The position numbers were made by a program, and so were the translations under genes. From assembly GCA_964409355.1 (NCBI GenBank), contig CAYPDC010000099.1, forward strand, positions 1 to 15,773: 15,773 nucleotides of DNA, written 5' to 3'. This document shows, piece by piece, positions 15,409 through 15,773 of this stretch (within the stretch, counting starts at the first letter, position 1; each line of letters opens with the position of its first letter). This stretch comes from PCC-10605 sp964409355 (lineage in GTDB: Bacteria > Cyanobacteriota > Cyanobacteriia > Cyanobacteriales > Cyanobacteriaceae). The notes below the pieces were generated by a model. The model saw nothing but the letters and a program-made list of their open reading frames with translations, made no database searches and was not told the origin of the DNA.

Positions 15409-15523
15409 GCCACAACTCACTACAAAATAACATAGCGTTTTTCATGGTTTAGACGGTCGCGATCGCATTGTCTCCACCGTTGCTTTAGCATCTGCGATCG
15501 AGTTTTTCACTTTAAAAATTGCC

Positions 15524-15548
15524 ATTGTACAGACAATCAATGTACAAT
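15524..15548. promoter_or_regulatory. Operator-like inverted repeat before the CopG fragment
   Basis: ATTGTACA (15524-15531) and TGTACAAT (15541-15548) are perfect 8-bp inverted arms with a 9-nt spacer, ending 6 nt before the ATG at 15555. The right arm contains TACAAT, a good -10, and TTGCCA at 15519-15524 is an acceptable -35 with an 18-nt spacer. An autoregulatory site for a ribbon-helix-helix antitoxin would look like this. If the promoter is real, the mRNA is leaderless or nearly so. Confidence 0.5.
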
Positions 15549-15554
15549 AAACTT

Positions 15555-15716
15555 ATGAAAGTTATAAAATGGAATCAAGATAAAAAAATTACATTACGAC
15601 TATCTTCTCTTGATTTAGAGATAATTCAAACAAGGGCGATCGAAGAAGGAATACCCTATCAAACTCTTATTTCTAGTATTATACATAAATTTGTTACCAA
15701 AAATCTGTGGGTCTAA
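15555..15716 (+). CDS. Short CopG-like ribbon-helix-helix antitoxin, possibly truncated or a hybrid
   Basis: This 53-residue protein contains a complete ribbon-helix-helix core. A beta strand ITLRLSS (12-18) is followed by helix 1 LDLEIIQTRAIEEG (19-32), the turn GIPYQT (32-37) and helix 2 LISSIIHKFV (38-47). It matches the C-terminal half of the cyanobacterial CopG-type antitoxins whose core reads IRISS-DLE-IQ-RA-EEGIPYQTLISS. Those proteins normally carry about 40 more N-terminal residues and follow a BrnT-like toxin; neither is present. The first ten residues (MKVIKWNQDK) resemble the start of such a toxin, so the gene may be a deletion hybrid (inference from memory). The stop codon lies in the right-hand direct repeat. 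Earlier in-frame starts (TTG 15519, ATG 15540) fall in the inverted repeat, so I prefer 15555. There is no Shine-Dalgarno sequence. Confidence 0.6.
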   Translation: MKVIKWNQDKKITLRLSSLDLEIIQTRAIEEGIPYQTLISSIIHKFVTKNLWV

Positions 15717-15730
15717 AGCCCCCCCTTTAG
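15708..15730. repeat. Direct repeat, right copy, with hairpin
   Basis: TGGGTCTAAAGCCCC (15708-15722) repeats 15394-15408. It overlaps the last codons and the TAA of the CopG-like fragment. It is extended by a hairpin CTAAAG-CCCCCC-CTTTAG (15713-15730) that could act as a terminator or be part of a mobile-element end. The sequence to 15773 holds no other feature. Confidence 0.55.
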
Positions 15731-15773
15731 GGCGTTAGGGGCGAAAAGAAAATTGGGGATTGTCAAAACATTT

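Noticed and set aside
15272..15518. Search for psbT or a tRNA upstream of nrdR
   Set aside because: No PsbT-like membrane peptide and no T-loop/acceptor pattern is present on either strand.

Overview
The window reads as a low-GC cyanobacterial chromosome segment. The palindrome GCGATCGC (HIP1, typical of cyanobacteria) occurs at least seven times in 15.8 kb: 922-929, 2029-2036, 6381-6388, 7254-7261, 8273-8280, 11768-11775 and 15459-15466. The S1 protein has the short three-domain cyanobacterial/plastid form. A precorrin-8X methylmutase and several short dispersed repeats of the kind common in Cyanothece/Geminocystis/Cyanobacterium-like genomes fit this. I cannot name the species.

Layout: 1-477 has no gene, but holds hairpins and a palindromic repeat element. 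On the minus strand follow rsmD (16S rRNA methyltransferase), cobH (cobalamin pathway) coupled to a DUF1868 2H-phosphoesterase-like gene, a DUF985 cupin, and a family-4 glycosyltransferase. Divergent from these is mnmG (tRNA wobble-uridine modification). Convergent with mnmG is a long 7TM-HD phosphohydrolase of the PgpH (c-di-AMP phosphodiesterase) type. Next, on the plus strand, is a 983-residue two-domain glycosyltransferase (GT4-like plus GT2-like). The right part, on the minus strand, holds nrdR, the ribosomal protein S1 gene with a 490-nt upstream gap, a good intrinsic terminator, and a small conserved-looking unknown protein. The right edge has a very short CopG-like antitoxin remnant on the plus strand, with an operator-like inverted repeat at its start and a direct repeat on each side.

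The genes are mainly housekeeping (rRNA and tRNA modification, translation, dNTP regulation, cofactor synthesis, cell-surface sugar transfer). They do not form one system. I see no CRISPR array, phage block, intact transposase or defence island. The interesting signals are small: repeat copies that supply the stop codons of three genes (rsmD, cobH and the CopG fragment), a strong Shine-Dalgarno site in front of an in-frame AUU codon upstream of the annotated S1 start, a possible toxin-antitoxin deletion hybrid with its operator still in place, and a two-domain glycosyltransferase without a canonical DXD.
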